Shown here: one piece after another, positions 55,402 through 64,000 of the stretch
Numbering within the stretch: position 1 is the stretch's first letter
Layout: every line of letters begins with the position of its first letter
From: Burkholderia sp. TSV86
Lineage (GTDB): Bacteria; Pseudomonadota; Gammaproteobacteria; Burkholderiales; Burkholderiaceae
DNA length: 64,000 nucleotides
Reading direction: 5' to 3'
NCBI RefSeq assembly: GCF_001522865.1
Contig: NZ_LOWB01000109.1
Coordinates: forward strand, 124,001 to 188,000
Made by a program: the position numbers and the translations under genes
The notes under the pieces: generated by a model
What the model was told of the DNA's origin: nothing
The model's input: only the letters and a program-made list of their open reading frames with translations
Databases searched by the model: none

Positions 55402-55429
55402 TTATCGGCGCAAAGGCGCGCAAGCTTTA
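55402..55429 (-). promoter_or_regulatory. Sigma-28 (FliA) type promoter of fliST
   Basis: On the minus strand TAAAGCTT (55422-55429), 12 bases, then a perfect GCCGATAA (55402-55409). The -10 matches the FliA consensus exactly; spacing is one base longer than optimal. It lies about 65 bases before the fliS start, giving late-class expression. Confidence 0.8.
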
Positions 55430-55523
55430 GCTAACCGGCCTAACGCTTGTTCATGCTGATCGCGGGCCGGCGAACGCGCGCCGCCGGCGGCAGGAAGGGT
55501 CGAACAGCGCGGGCGCGCTTCGC

Positions 55524-55856
55524 TCACACCGACATCTGCATGACTTCGTTGTAAGCGCTCACCAGTTTGTTGCGCACCTGCAGGCCGAATTGGAAGCCGA
55601 TATTGGCCTTTTGCATATCGACCATCACGTCGTTGAGCGACACGTTGCGTGCGCCAAGCTCGAACGCCTGCGCCTCGCCGAGCGCGCGCGTTTGATCGCC
55701 GCTGATCTTGTCGAGCGACGCCTTCATCGCGCTCGCGAACGAGCCGGCGCCGGCCGCGCCGGCGCCCGCGAGCGCCGCCGCCGGGCTCGCCGCCTGCGTG
55801 GCCATCGCCTGCATCTGCTGCAGCGCCGAAGCGATACCGTTGACGGGGGCAACCAT
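55524..55856 (-). CDS. fliE: Flagellar hook-basal body protein FliE
   Basis: FliE joins the MS ring to the rod. The ATG at 55856 gives 110 residues: [20 protein letters not shown], an Ala/Gly-rich middle, [40 protein letters not shown] and [27 protein letters not shown]. The C-terminal half is the conserved FliE part. It is divergent from fliF across a 264-base region; a nine-codon in-frame extension upstream is unlikely. The fliE/fliF arrangement is normal for Burkholderia. Confidence 0.95.
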   Translation of the reverse strand: MVAPVNGIASALQQMQAMATQAASPAAALAGAGAAGAGSFASAMKASLDKISGDQTRALGEAQAFELGARNVSLNDVMVDMQKANIGFQFGLQVRNKLVSAYNEVMQMSV

Positions 55857-56120
55857 GGAATCTCCGCGAAAAGGCCGGGCCATGCAGGCCCGGCATCAGG
55901 GGAAGTCCGGCCCGTGCGCGCGAACGACGCGTGGAGCGCAGGCACGATCCGGATGTCGACGAGCATAGCAGCGGGTGCATCGGCAAAGCCGCGAAAGTGC
56001 GGGGAAAACCCGGCTCTATTCGCCCGATCGCATCCGCGCGCGCTCGGGATAATCGGATCGTGTCAATGTCCGCCTGCTCCGCCGAGCGGGCGCCAAGCCC
56101 GCTGTGGAGATACCCGACGC
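55857..56120. promoter_or_regulatory. Divergent fliE/fliF promoter region
   Basis: A 264-base region between divergent flagellar genes. At 55983-56023 it holds CGGCAAAGC and, 27 bases on, CTCTATTCGC, words also found in the flgB/flgA region. No clear sigma-54 or sigma-28 element is seen. Early-class control by a master regulator is plausible but not shown. Confidence 0.45.
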
Positions 56121-57905
56121 ATGGATTCGCAGGCCAACTCGCTGATCAATCCCGACGCCCGTACCAGCGTGAGCGGCGCGGCGCCGCAAGCGGCGGGCGG
56201 CGCGGGTGCGCTGCCGGGCGCGGCGGCGGGCGGCGCGGACTTCGGCTTGGCCGGCTTCGCCGAGCGCATTCCGGGCTTCGCGCGGATCACGACGAGTCCG
56301 CGCGTGCCGCTGCTGATTGCCGCGGCGCTGGCTGTGGCCGCCATCGTCGCGCTCGTGCTGTGGAGCCGCGCGCCCGACTACCGGGTGCTATACAGCAATC
56401 TGTCCGACCGCGACGGCGGCGCGATCATCGCCGCGCTCCAGCAGGCGAACGTACCGTACAAGTTCGCCGACGCCGGCGGCGCGATCCTCGTGCCCGCGAA
56501 CCAGGTCCATGAAACGCGCTTGAAGCTCGCCGCGCTCGGGCTGCCCAAAGGCGGCTCGGTCGGCTTCGAGCTGATGGACAACCAGAAATTCGGAATCAGC
56601 CAGTTCGCCGAGCAGGTGAACTACCAGCGCGCGCTCGAAGGCGAATTGCAGCGCACGATCGAAGCGGTCAACGCCGTGCGCGCCGCGCGCGTGCATCTCG
56701 CGATTCCGAAACCGTCGGTATTCGTGCGCGAGCGCGAGGCGCCGTCGGCATCGGTGCTCGTCGATCTGTATCCGGGCCGCGTGCTCGATGAAGGCCAAGT
56801 GCTCGCGATCACGCGAATGGTGTCGTCGAGCGTGCCTGATATGCCCGCGCACAATGTAACGATCGTCGATCAGGACGGCAACCTGCTCACGCAAGCCGCG
56901 CCGGCGTCCGGCCTCGACGCGAGCCAGCTCAAATACGTGCAGCAAATCGAGCGCAACACGCAGAAGCGGATCGACGCGATCCTCACGCCTCTGTTCGGCG
57001 CCGGCAACGCACGCTCGCAGGTAAGCGCCGACGTCGATTTCTCGCGGATCGAGCAGACCTCGGAGAGCTACGGCCCGAACGGCTCGCCGCAGCAGGCCGC
57101 GATCCGCAGCCAGCAGACCAGCACCTCGACCGAGCTTGCGCAAGGCGGCGCGTCGGACGTGCCGGGCGCGCTGTCGAACACGCCGCCGCAGCCAGCCTCC
57201 GCGCCGATCGTCGCCGCCGGCGGCCAGAACGCCGCCCCGGCAGTCACGCCCGTCAGCGACCGCAAGGACGCGACGACGAACTACGAGCTGGACAAGACCG
57301 TGCGTCACGTCGAGGAGTCGCTCGGCAAGATCAAGCGTCTGTCGGTCGCGGTGGTCGTCAACTATCAGCCGAAGGCCGACGCGAAAGGCCATGTGACGAT
57401 GCAGCCGCTCGCAGCCGACAAGCTCGCGCAGATCGAGCAGCTCGTGAAGGACGCGATGGGCTACGACGCGAAGCGCGGCGATTCGGTCAACGTCGTCAAC
57501 AGCGCATTCTCGGCGGCCGCCGATCCGTTCGCCGGCCTGCCGTGGTGGCGTCAGCCGGACATGATCGAGCTGGGCAAGGAAATCGCGAAATGGCTCGGCA
57601 TCGCGGCGGCCGCCGCTGCGCTGTATTTCATGTTCGTGCGCCCGGCGCTGCGCCGCGCGTCGCCGCCGCCCAACGTCGCGGCCGTGCCCGCTCTCGATGG
57701 CCCGGGCGACGCCGTCGTGCTGGACGGGCTGCCCGCGCCCGATGCGCCGCAACTCGCCGCCGACGACGAGCACGCCGCGCTGCTCGCGTTCGAAAGCGAG
57801 AAGAACCGCCACGAACGCAATCTCGACTATGCGCGCACGATCGCGCGGCAGGACCCGAAGATCGTCGCCACCGTCGTCAAGAATTGGGTGTCCGATGAAC
57901 GCTGA
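56121..57905 (+). CDS. fliF: Flagellar MS-ring protein FliF
   Basis: FliF forms the MS ring on which the motor and export gate are built. The ATG at 56121 gives 594 residues starting MDSQANSLINPDARTSVSGA. Membrane segments are at about 63-83 (VPLLIAAALAVAAIVALVLW) and 490-506 (WLGIAAAAAALYFMFVRPAL). Between them are the ring-building domains: DYRVLYSNLSDRDGGAIIAA, LQQANVPYKFADAGGAILVP and GFELMDNQKFGISQFAEQVN with YQRALEGELQRTIEAVNAVR. The C-terminal FliG-binding tail ends QDPKIVATVVKNWVSDER. It overlaps fliG by eleven bases. Confidence 0.97.
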   Translation: MDSQANSLINPDARTSVSGAAPQAAGGAGALPGAAAGGADFGLAGFAERIPGFARITTSPRVPLLIAAALAVAAIVALVLWSRAPDYRVLYSNLSDRDGGAIIAALQQANVPYKFADAGGAILVPANQVHETRLKLAALGLPKGGSVGFELMDNQKFGISQFAEQVNYQRALEGELQRTIEAVNAVRAARVHLAIPKPSVFVREREAPSASVLVDLYPGRVLDEGQVLAITRMVSSSVPDMPAHNVTIVDQDGNLLTQAAPASGLDASQLKYVQQIERNTQKRIDAILTPLFGAGNARSQVSADVDFSRIEQTSESYGPNGSPQQAAIRSQQTSTSTELAQGGASDVPGALSNTPPQPASAPIVAAGGQNAAPAVTPVSDRKDATTNYELDKTVRHVEESLGKIKRLSVAVVVNYQPKADAKGHVTMQPLAADKLAQIEQLVKDAMGYDAKRGDSVNVVNSAFSAAADPFAGLPWWRQPDMIELGKEIAKWLGIAAAAAALYFMFVRPALRRASPPPNVAAVPALDGPGDAVVLDGLPAPDAPQLAADDEHAALLAFESEKNRHERNLDYARTIARQDPKIVATVVKNWVSDER

Positions 57906-58890
57906 TGGCTTGAACAAGAGCGCGCTGCTGCTGATGTCGATCGGCGAGGAGGAAGCCGCGCAGGTTTTCCGGTTTCTCGCGCCGCGCGAAGTGCAGAAGA
58001 TCGGCGCGGCGATGGCCGCGCTGAAGAACGTCACGCGCGAGCAGGTCGAGGACGTGCTCGCCGATTTCGTGCAGGAGGCGGAGAAGCACACCGCGCTGTC
58101 GCTCGATTCGAGCGAGTACATCCGCTCGGTGCTCACGAAGGCGCTCGGCGAGGACAAGGCCGGCGTGCTGATCGACCGGATTCTTCAAGGCAGCGACACG
58201 AGCGGCATCGAAGGGCTCAAGTGGATGGATTCGGCGGCCGTCGCCGAGCTGATCAAGAACGAGCATCCGCAGATCATCGCGACGATCCTCGTGCATCTGG
58301 ACCGCGACCAGGCCTCCGAGATCGCGTCGTGCTTCGCCGAGCGGCTGCGCAACGACGTGCTGCTGCGCATCGCGACGCTCGACGGCATTCAGCCCGCCGC
58401 GCTGCGCGAGCTGGACGACGTGCTCACGGGCCTGCTGTCCGGCAGCGACAACCTGAAGCGCTCGCCGATGGGCGGCATCCGCACGGCGGCCGAAATTCTG
58501 AACTTCATGACGAGCACGCACGAAGAAGCGGTGCTCGAAAACGTCAAGCAATACGATCCCGATCTCGCGCAGAAGATCATCGACCAGATGTTTGTGTTCG
58601 AAAACCTGCTCGACCTCGAGGATCGCGCGATCCAGCTTTTGCTGAAGGAAGTGGAATCGGAGGCACTGATCGTTGCGCTCAAGGGCGCGCCGCCCGCGCT
58701 GCGGCAGAAGTTTCTGTCGAACATGTCGCAGCGCGCGGCCGAGCTGCTCGCCGAGGATCTGGACGCGCGCGGCCCGGTGCGCGTGTCCGAGGTCGAGACG
58801 CAGCAGCGCAAGATTCTGCAAATCGTGCGCAATCTCGCCGAGAGCGGTCAGATCGTGATCGGCGGCAAGGCGGAAGACGCCTATGTCTAA
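57895..58890 (+). CDS. fliG: Flagellar motor switch protein FliG
   Basis: FliG sits on FliF and transmits torque from the stators. The 331-residue product starts MNADGLNKSALLLMSIGEEE, with N-terminal FliF-binding domain, middle EHPQIIATILVHLDRDQASE and the C-terminal torque domain containing FVFENLLDLEDRAIQLLLKE, the charged helix of the motor, then RAAELLAEDLDARGPVRVSE. Start overlaps the fliF stop by eleven bases; its stop overlaps the fliH start by eight bases. Confidence 0.98.
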   Translation: MNADGLNKSALLLMSIGEEEAAQVFRFLAPREVQKIGAAMAALKNVTREQVEDVLADFVQEAEKHTALSLDSSEYIRSVLTKALGEDKAGVLIDRILQGSDTSGIEGLKWMDSAAVAELIKNEHPQIIATILVHLDRDQASEIASCFAERLRNDVLLRIATLDGIQPAALRELDDVLTGLLSGSDNLKRSPMGGIRTAAEILNFMTSTHEEAVLENVKQYDPDLAQKIIDQMFVFENLLDLEDRAIQLLLKEVESEALIVALKGAPPALRQKFLSNMSQRAAELLAEDLDARGPVRVSEVETQQRKILQIVRNLAESGQIVIGGKAEDAYV

Positions 58891-59566
58891 TCCCGCGCGC
58901 GCGCCGGCGCAGCCCGTCACCGCATATCAGCGGTGGGAGATGGCGTCGTTCGATCCGCCGCCGCCCGAGCCCGACAGCGATGGCGGCGCAGCGGCCGCCG
59001 CCGCGCTCGCCGCCGAGTTGCAGCGCGTGCGCGACGCCGCGCGCGACGAGGGGCTCGCGGCCGGCCATGTCGAGGGGCAGGCGCTCGGCTATCGCGCCGG
59101 CTATGAGCAGGGGCATGCGAAGGGTTTCGAAGAAGGTCAAGCCCACGCGCGCGAGCAAGGCGTGCAGCTCGCCGCGCTCGCCGCTTCGTTTCGCGAGGCG
59201 CTCGACAGCATCGAGCGCGATCTGGCCGACGATATCGCCACGCTCGCGCTCGAAATCGCCCAGCAAGTGGTGCGCCAGCACGTGCAGCACGACCCCGCCG
59301 CCTTGATCGCGGCCACGCGCGAAGTGCTCGCGGCCGAACCCGCGCTCGCCGGCGCGCCGCACCTCATCGTCAATCCGGCCGATCTACCGGTCGTGGACGC
59401 TTACTTGCGCGACGAACTGGACGCGCTCGGCTACCAGGTCCGCACCGATCCGGCGATCGCGCGTGGCGGCTGCCGCGCGCATGCATCGACGGGCGAAATC
59501 GATGCGACGCTGCCGACCCGCTGGGAACGCGTCGCGACCGCGCTCGGCAAGGCGGGGCCATGGTGA
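58883..59566 (+). CDS. fliH: Flagellar export ATPase regulator FliH
   Basis: FliH binds and restrains the FliI ATPase and tethers it to the export gate. The 227-residue product starts [20 protein letters not shown], a conserved aromatic N-terminus, then a GxxxG-type repeat region ([20 protein letters not shown] and [17 protein letters not shown]), the coiled part [20 protein letters not shown] and [20 protein letters not shown], and ends [20 protein letters not shown]. Overlaps fliG and fliI by eight and seven bases. Confidence 0.95.
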   Translation: MSNPARAPAQPVTAYQRWEMASFDPPPPEPDSDGGAAAAAALAAELQRVRDAARDEGLAAGHVEGQALGYRAGYEQGHAKGFEEGQAHAREQGVQLAALAASFREALDSIERDLADDIATLALEIAQQVVRQHVQHDPAALIAATREVLAAEPALAGAPHLIVNPADLPVVDAYLRDELDALGYQVRTDPAIARGGCRAHASTGEIDATLPTRWERVATALGKAGPW

Positions 59567-61059
59567 GTACGGCGGCGGCCGGCTTGGGCGATGCGCGCGG
59601 GCACGCTGATCCGCACACGCGCCTGCATGCAGACACGGCCGATCATCTCGCGCCGCGCGCGGCGCTCGCCAACCCGTTCGTCACGCGCTGGCGCGCCCAT
59701 CTCGACACACTGCGCAGCCTCAACGCGCGCGCGCTGCCGTTGCGCGCGTGCGGGCGCCTGACGCGCGCGGCCGGCCTCGTGCTCGAAGCGATCGGGCTGC
59801 GCGTCGCGGTCGGCGCCGAATGCATGATCGAGTTGCCCGCCGGCAGCCCGTTGCCGTATGCGCAAGCGGAAGTCGTCGGCTTCGCCGGCGAACGCCTGTT
59901 CCTGATGCCGACCACGGCGGTCGCGGGCGTGCTGCCCGGCGCGCGCGTGTGGCCCCTCGAACGCACGCCCGTCGCCGATCCGCTCGCGGGCGCGAAACGC
60001 CTGCCCGTCGGCTGGCCGATGCTCGGGCGCGTCGTCGATGCGTCAGGCCAGCCGCTCGACAATCTCGGCCCGCTCGCATCGGATCTCGATGCGCCGCTCA
60101 GCGCACCGTCGATCAACCCGCTCGAGCGCGAGCCGATCCACCGGGTGCTCGACGTCGGCGTGCGCGCGATCAACGCGCTCTTGACCGTCGGCCGCGGGCA
60201 GCGAATGGGCCTTTTCGCGGGCTCCGGCGTCGGCAAATCCGTGCTGCTCGGCACGATGGCGCGCTATACGAGCGCGGAGGTGATCGTGATCGGCCTGATC
60301 GGCGAACGCGGCCGGGAAGTGAAGGAATTCATCGAGCAGATTCTCGGCGACGACGGGCTCGCCCGCTCGGTCGTCGTCGCGGCGCCCGCCGACGTATCGC
60401 CGCTGATGCGCATGCAGGGCGCCGCGTATGCGACGACGCTCGCCGAATATTTCCGCGACCAGGGCAAGCACGTGCTGCTGCTGATGGATTCGCTGACCCG
60501 CTACGCGATGGCGCAGCGCGAGATCGCGCTTGCGATCGGCGAGCCGCCCGCGACCAAGGGCTATCCGCCGTCCGTATTCGCGAAGCTGCCCGCCCTGGTC
60601 GAGCGCACCGGCAACGGCCGCGAGGGCGGCGGCTCGATCACCGCGTTCTACACGGTGCTCACCGAAGGCGACGACCAGCAAGACCCCATCGCCGATTCGG
60701 CGCGCGCGATTCTCGATGGCCATATCGTGCTGTCGCGCTCGCTTGCCGAGGCGGGCCATTATCCGGCGATCGACATCGAGGCGTCGATCAGCCGCGCGAT
60801 GACCGCGCTGATCGACGATGCGCATCTCGATCGCGTGCGCGAGTTCAAGCAAATGCTGTCGCGCTATCAGCGCAACCGCGATCTGATCGCGGTCGGCGCC
60901 TACGCAGCGGGCCGCGACGTGCAGCTCGACCGCGCGATCGCGCTGTACCCGCAGATCGAGGCGTTCCTGCAGCAGGGCTTTCGCGAATGCGCGCCCTACG
61001 AGCCGAGCGTCGCGGCGCTCGCCGCGCTATTCGACACCGAAGGAGGCTTACCGCAATGA
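59560..61059 (+). CDS. fliI: Flagellar type III export ATPase FliI
   Basis: FliI is the export ATPase. The 499-residue product has an N-terminal extension of about 55 residues, then the beta domain, and the nucleotide site [20 protein letters not shown] at about 218-232 (Walker A), [20 protein letters not shown], Walker [21 protein letters not shown] at about 305, and [40 protein letters not shown], all typical. Start GTG/ATG region overlaps fliH by seven bases; annotated at the ATG 59560. Its stop overlaps a small open frame (61056-61295) before fliJ. Confidence 0.97.
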   Translation: MVSTAAAGLGDARGHADPHTRLHADTADHLAPRAALANPFVTRWRAHLDTLRSLNARALPLRACGRLTRAAGLVLEAIGLRVAVGAECMIELPAGSPLPYAQAEVVGFAGERLFLMPTTAVAGVLPGARVWPLERTPVADPLAGAKRLPVGWPMLGRVVDASGQPLDNLGPLASDLDAPLSAPSINPLEREPIHRVLDVGVRAINALLTVGRGQRMGLFAGSGVGKSVLLGTMARYTSAEVIVIGLIGERGREVKEFIEQILGDDGLARSVVVAAPADVSPLMRMQGAAYATTLAEYFRDQGKHVLLLMDSLTRYAMAQREIALAIGEPPATKGYPPSVFAKLPALVERTGNGREGGGSITAFYTVLTEGDDQQDPIADSARAILDGHIVLSRSLAEAGHYPAIDIEASISRAMTALIDDAHLDRVREFKQMLSRYQRNRDLIAVGAYAAGRDVQLDRAIALYPQIEAFLQQGFRECAPYEPSVAALAALFDTEGGLPQ

Positions 61060-61295
61060 CACTGCTTGCACGCCTGCGCGGCTGGCCAAAGCCCGGCGCA
61101 ACCTCCGCGCGTTGCCCGTGGTGGCACAGCGCGTGCGGCAAACACCCGCCGCATTCGCATCGTTCACCGCAAGGCGATGCGCCGTCGGCACGATGCGCAT
61201 CGGCCCGCGCACGCCGGAAATACGTGCCGCGCCCGCTTCTTCGTCTGTCACGCGGCAGCGCACCGGCGCATGCCGTTTCGTGCGGCGCTGACTGA
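61056..61295 (+). CDS. Possible small ORF between fliI and fliJ (weak)
   Basis: A 79-codon frame whose ATG overlaps the fliI stop (ATGA) and whose stop ends one base before the fliJ ATG, so it would fit a translationally coupled gene exactly. The product is basic with a Cys/His cluster ([16 protein letters not shown]). Against it: only about two-thirds of its third codon positions are G or C by my count, well below the neighbours, and other frames are also open. No family is recognised. It may be only spacer DNA; in many relatives fliI and fliJ are nearly adjacent, so the 237-base spacer is itself unusual. Confidence 0.25.
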   Translation: MTLLARLRGWPKPGATSARCPWWHSACGKHPPHSHRSPQGDAPSARCASARARRKYVPRPLLRLSRGSAPAHAVSCGAD

Positions 61296-61296
61296 C

Positions 61297-61749
61297 ATGG
61301 CCCAACACTTTCCGCTGCAAATCCTGCTCGATCGCGCGCAACACGAACTCGACGCCGCAACGAAGCAGCTCGGCCACGCGCAACGCGAAGGCGCCGACGC
61401 GCAAGCGCAACTCGACGCGCTGCTGCGCTATCGCGACGAGTATCGCGAGCGCTTCGCCGAATCGGCGCAATCCGGCATGTCCGCCGGCAAATGGCGCAAC
61501 TTCCAGGCGTTTCTCGATACGCTCGATGCGGCGATCGATCAGCAGCGGCGCGTGCTTGCCGCCGCGCAGGCGCGCATCGATATGGCGCGCCCGGATTGGC
61601 AGTTGAAGAAACGCACGCTCGGCTCGTATGAAATCCTGCAAGCGCGCGGCGCGCGGCAGCAAGCGGCCCGCGCCGCGAAGCGCGAGCAGCGCGATGCCGA
61701 CGAACACGCCGCCAAGGTGCTGCGCATGCGCGCGGACACGGTGAAATAA
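61297..61749 (+). CDS. fliJ: Flagellar export protein FliJ
   Basis: FliJ is the coiled-coil stalk of the export ATPase and a general chaperone escort. The 150-residue product is nearly all helix: MAQHFPLQILLDRAQHELDA, ATKQLGHAQREGADAQAQLD, LLRYRDEYRERFAESAQSGM (a conserved YRDEY block), RNFQAFLDTLDAAIDQQRRV and ending with basic helices to VLRMRADTVK. Start ATG at 61297, separated from fliI by 237 bases. fliK follows after 35 bases. Confidence 0.93.
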   Translation: MAQHFPLQILLDRAQHELDAATKQLGHAQREGADAQAQLDALLRYRDEYRERFAESAQSGMSAGKWRNFQAFLDTLDAAIDQQRRVLAAAQARIDMARPDWQLKKRTLGSYEILQARGARQQAARAAKREQRDADEHAAKVLRMRADTVK

Positions 61750-61784
61750 GCGCCGCGCCTATCCATTCGAATGCGAGATCTCCC

Positions 61785-63230
61785 ATGCCTTCACTTCCTT
61801 TGATCGGCGCGCTGTCCCGCGCGGCAGGCGCCGCGGCCAAATCGTCCGGCCCGGGCACGGTGCCGGGCGATACGGCCGGCGCCGCAACATTCGCGCAGAC
61901 GCTCAAGCAAAGCGTGCAGTCGCAGCAACAAGCGAATTCCGCCACGAACGCAACGGCCAATACGAAAGCGGGCGCGCGCAATGCGTTGACGGGCGCGGCG
62001 ATGAACGGGCCGAACAGATCGAATGGGCCGGGCGCCGACCATGCGGCCAACGCCGCCGCTGCGCCGAACGCGCTTGATTCGACCGGCGGCGCAAGCACGC
62101 AAGCGGCGGGCGGCGCGCCGCGCGCCAAAGGAACCGGCACCTCCAGCGGCCCCGATCAGGACGACGCTTCCCCTGCCGCGCAAGGCGCTTTCGCCGATGC
62201 GGCATCGCTCGCAACGGCCGCCTTGCCGCAAACGCCGCCGCCGTCCAGCGCACCCGGCTCGCAGACGAGCGCCACGAACCCCGCTGAAACCGACGGCCAC
62301 GGCGCGTTGGCCGCATACGCGCAGGCCGGCACGGCCGATGCATCGGCTCAGCAGAGCTTGGCCCGCCGCGCCGGCGCTCAACCGCCGCTGAGTGCCGCCT
62401 CGAACGCTCCGGCGAACGCCAATGCCGTGGGCATCTCCAGCATCACCAACACCGCGCCGCCGCGCGCGGAAACCGGCATGCCCGTTGCGGCCGATAGCGG
62501 GACATTCGGCACGCTGCTCGCCAGTGCCAAGCAGCCCGCTTCGCATGCCGCGGCGCTTGGCGATGCAGCGAACCCGGCCGGCGCGACCAGCGCGGCCGGC
62601 GCAAGCGCGCCAGCCGCGCTGGTCGCGCCGCAAGAACCTGGCGCATCGCCGATCGTGCAACAGGACACATCGGATGCCGCACAGGCAACGCTCGCGGCGT
62701 CAGCCGCGCCGGCCGCCGTGCAATCCGCCGCACCGGCCAGCGCCGCAAGCACGCATGCGGCCGCGTCGGCCACGCCGTCGCTCACGCCCGTCGTCGGCTC
62801 GCCAGATTGGACCGAAGCTTTGAGTCAAAAGGTCGTCTTCCTGTCGAACGCGCATCAGCAAAGCGCGGAACTCACGCTGAATCCGCCCGATCTCGGGCCG
62901 CTTCAAGTCGTGCTGCGCGTGGCGGACAATCACGCGCACGCGCTTTTCGTATCGCAGCACGCCCAGGTGCGCGATGCGCTCGAAGCCGCGCTGCCGAAGC
63001 TGCGCGAAGCGATGGAGGCGAACGGGCTCGGCCTCGGCAGCGCGAGTGTCGGCGACGGCGGCTTCGCGTTCGCTCAGCAGCACACGCCGCAACGGCAATC
63101 GGCGGAAGGCGGCCGCGCGCTGCACCGCGAATTCGGCGCGTTGGCCGGTGAAGACGTCGTGGAAGAAGCTGCGTCCGCGTCGAGTGGCGTGCTCCGGCGC
63201 AGCGCCGGAATGATCGATACGTTCGCCTGA
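61785..63230 (+). CDS. fliK: Flagellar hook-length control protein FliK
   Basis: FliK is the ruler that stops hook growth and switches export specificity. The 481-residue product starts MPSLPLIGALSRAAGAAAKS. Residues up to about 340 are low complexity, rich in Ala, Pro, Thr, Ser and Gln, as expected for a secreted ruler. The conserved C-terminal domain begins PDWTEALSQKVVFLSNAHQQ and has SAELTLNPPDLGPLQVVLRV, HALFVSQHAQVRDALEAALP and KLREAMEANGLGLGSASVGD, the FliK signature. Last gene of the fliF-K series; a second, divergent FliK-like protein is encoded at 52566-54143. Confidence 0.95.
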   Translation: MPSLPLIGALSRAAGAAAKSSGPGTVPGDTAGAATFAQTLKQSVQSQQQANSATNATANTKAGARNALTGAAMNGPNRSNGPGADHAANAAAAPNALDSTGGASTQAAGGAPRAKGTGTSSGPDQDDASPAAQGAFADAASLATAALPQTPPPSSAPGSQTSATNPAETDGHGALAAYAQAGTADASAQQSLARRAGAQPPLSAASNAPANANAVGISSITNTAPPRAETGMPVAADSGTFGTLLASAKQPASHAAALGDAANPAGATSAAGASAPAALVAPQEPGASPIVQQDTSDAAQATLAASAAPAAVQSAAPASAASTHAAASATPSLTPVVGSPDWTEALSQKVVFLSNAHQQSAELTLNPPDLGPLQVVLRVADNHAHALFVSQHAQVRDALEAALPKLREAMEANGLGLGSASVGDGGFAFAQQHTPQRQSAEGGRALHREFGALAGEDVVEEAASASSGVLRRSAGMIDTFA

Positions 63231-63295
63231 TACCCAGAATCGCCGCGCGGCATGCCCGCCGCCGCCGCATCGCAGACGCGGCGCCCGCGTGCCGG

Positions 63296-64000
63296 TCAGC
63301 GCCCCACGGCGGCCAAATCCTCGACGGCGGGCACGGCACGCCCCTTGCGCGCGGCCACGATGAAATCCGCCGCGCGCTCGCCGATCATCACGGTAGGCGC
63401 ATTCGTGTTGCCGCCGATGAGCGTCGGCATCACCGACGCATCGACCACCCGCAACCCCTCGACGCCACGCACGCGCAGCTCGGTATCGACGACCGAGCGC
63501 GCATCGCTGCCCATCCGGCAGGTGCCGACCGGGTGATAGATCGTGTCCGCGTGCGCGATGATCGCCGCGCGCAACTGCGCGTCGGTATCGTTGGGGCTCG
63601 TATAAAGCTCGCGCCCGCCCTGCGACGCAAGCGGCGCGGCGTCCAGGATCTTGCGCGCCGCCTTCGCGCCGCGAATCAGCGCTTCGAGATCGCGCTCGTC
63701 GCTGAAGAAACGCGGGTCAATGAGCGGCGCGACACGCGCATCGCGGCTCGCGAGCGTCACGTTGCCGCGACTCTTCGGCCGCAGCACGCACACGTGCAGC
63801 GAATAACCGAAACCCCAGTGCATGCGGCGGTTGTGATCGTCAACGAGCGCCGTCGTGAAATGCAGTTGCAGATCGGGCCGATCGAGGCCCGGCTCGCTCT
63901 TGATAAAACCGCCCGCTTCGGCAACGTTGCTCGACAACATCCCGTCGTGTTTAGCCAGATAGCGGAACAGCTGCATGCCCATCTTCGCGAAGCCGCGCAC
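63296..64000 (-). CDS. GMC-family oxidoreductase, C-terminal part (5' end outside window)
   Basis: The last 234 residues of an FAD-dependent alcohol/choline dehydrogenase-type enzyme; its start lies beyond the right edge. The visible part has EAGGFIKSEPGLDRPDLQLH, CVLRPKSRGNVTLASRDARV, PLIDPRFFSDERDLEALIRG and the catalytic region TIYHPVGTCRMGSDARSVVD (active-site His), followed by GVEGLRVVDASVMPTLIGGN and TNAPTVMIGERAADFIV, the C-terminal FAD-site signature. All are GMC hallmarks. Convergent with fliK with a 65-base gap. Substrate cannot be told from this part. Confidence 0.92.
   Translation of the reverse strand: MRGFAKMGMQLFRYLAKHDGMLSSNVAEAGGFIKSEPGLDRPDLQLHFTTALVDDHNRRMHWGFGYSLHVCVLRPKSRGNVTLASRDARVAPLIDPRFFSDERDLEALIRGAKAARKILDAAPLASQGGRELYTSPNDTDAQLRAAIIAHADTIYHPVGTCRMGSDARSVVDTELRVRGVEGLRVVDASVMPTLIGGNTNAPTVMIGERAADFIVAARKGRAVPAVEDLAAVGR

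Overview
The window is GC-rich (roughly two-thirds G+C by eye) and densely packed. Gene content and order point to a Burkholderia chromosome, most likely chromosome 1 of the B. pseudomallei/thailandensis group. I infer this from the protein character and from the arrangement of the two flagellar clusters; the species cannot be fixed from the sequence alone.

The left end (1-9606) is the flg cluster. flgBCDEFGHI run leftwards (rod, hook, L- and P-rings; flgI is cut by the window edge). flgA, flgM and flgN run rightwards, and flgM has a sigma-28-type promoter. The right end (52234-63230) is the fli cluster. fliE, fliS-fliT and a second FliK-like protein with a small FlhB-tail protein (FhlB) run leftwards; fliF-G-H-I-J-K run rightwards. 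A second sigma-28-type promoter precedes fliS. Together these make the MS ring/switch, export ATPase and its regulators, rod, hook and ring parts, two chaperones and the anti-sigma factor of one flagellum. Filament, motor, chemotaxis and the remaining export-gate genes are outside the window.

Between the clusters lie housekeeping and metabolic modules. From 9842 to 15626: cca, a glutathione S-transferase, an NDUFA9-like dehydrogenase, a Slt lytic transglycosylase and 5-formyl-THF cyclo-ligase. From 15627 to 18807 there is an accessory-looking patch: a 13-bp tandem repeat array, a GNAT-type protein and a protein resembling HrpF/NopX/HrpK type III translocators, with no secretion genes beside them. 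From 18808 to 23414: the 5-oxoprolinase genes pxpBCA and a DUF969/DUF979 membrane pair, a plausible uptake-and-use unit for 5-oxoproline. From 23627 to 30622: dppABCDF peptide import, with a perfect 17-bp hairpin between dppA and dppB, and a TraB/GumN-type protein overlapping dppF. From 30783 to 37950: an MHS-family transporter, a HiPIP, an LhgO-like oxidase, a stand-alone Lon-type AAA ATPase, a secreted protein of unknown function, an EEP-fold hydrolase and ferredoxin-NADP reductase.

From 38002 to 43610 there is an AT-rich regulatory region with several symmetric elements, a soluble histidine kinase with its NarL-type regulator, an amino-acid permease, an XdhC-type protein and a methyltransferase. 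From 43618 to 51228 is a self-contained galactoside module: LacI-type repressor, a perfect 16-bp operator, ABC ATPase, GH42 beta-galactosidase, binding protein and two permeases. A PepSY membrane protein follows, with an upstream Fur-box-like site and a terminator-like leader hairpin. The window ends inside a GMC-type oxidoreductase. I see no rRNA, tRNA, CRISPR array, insertion sequence or prophage.
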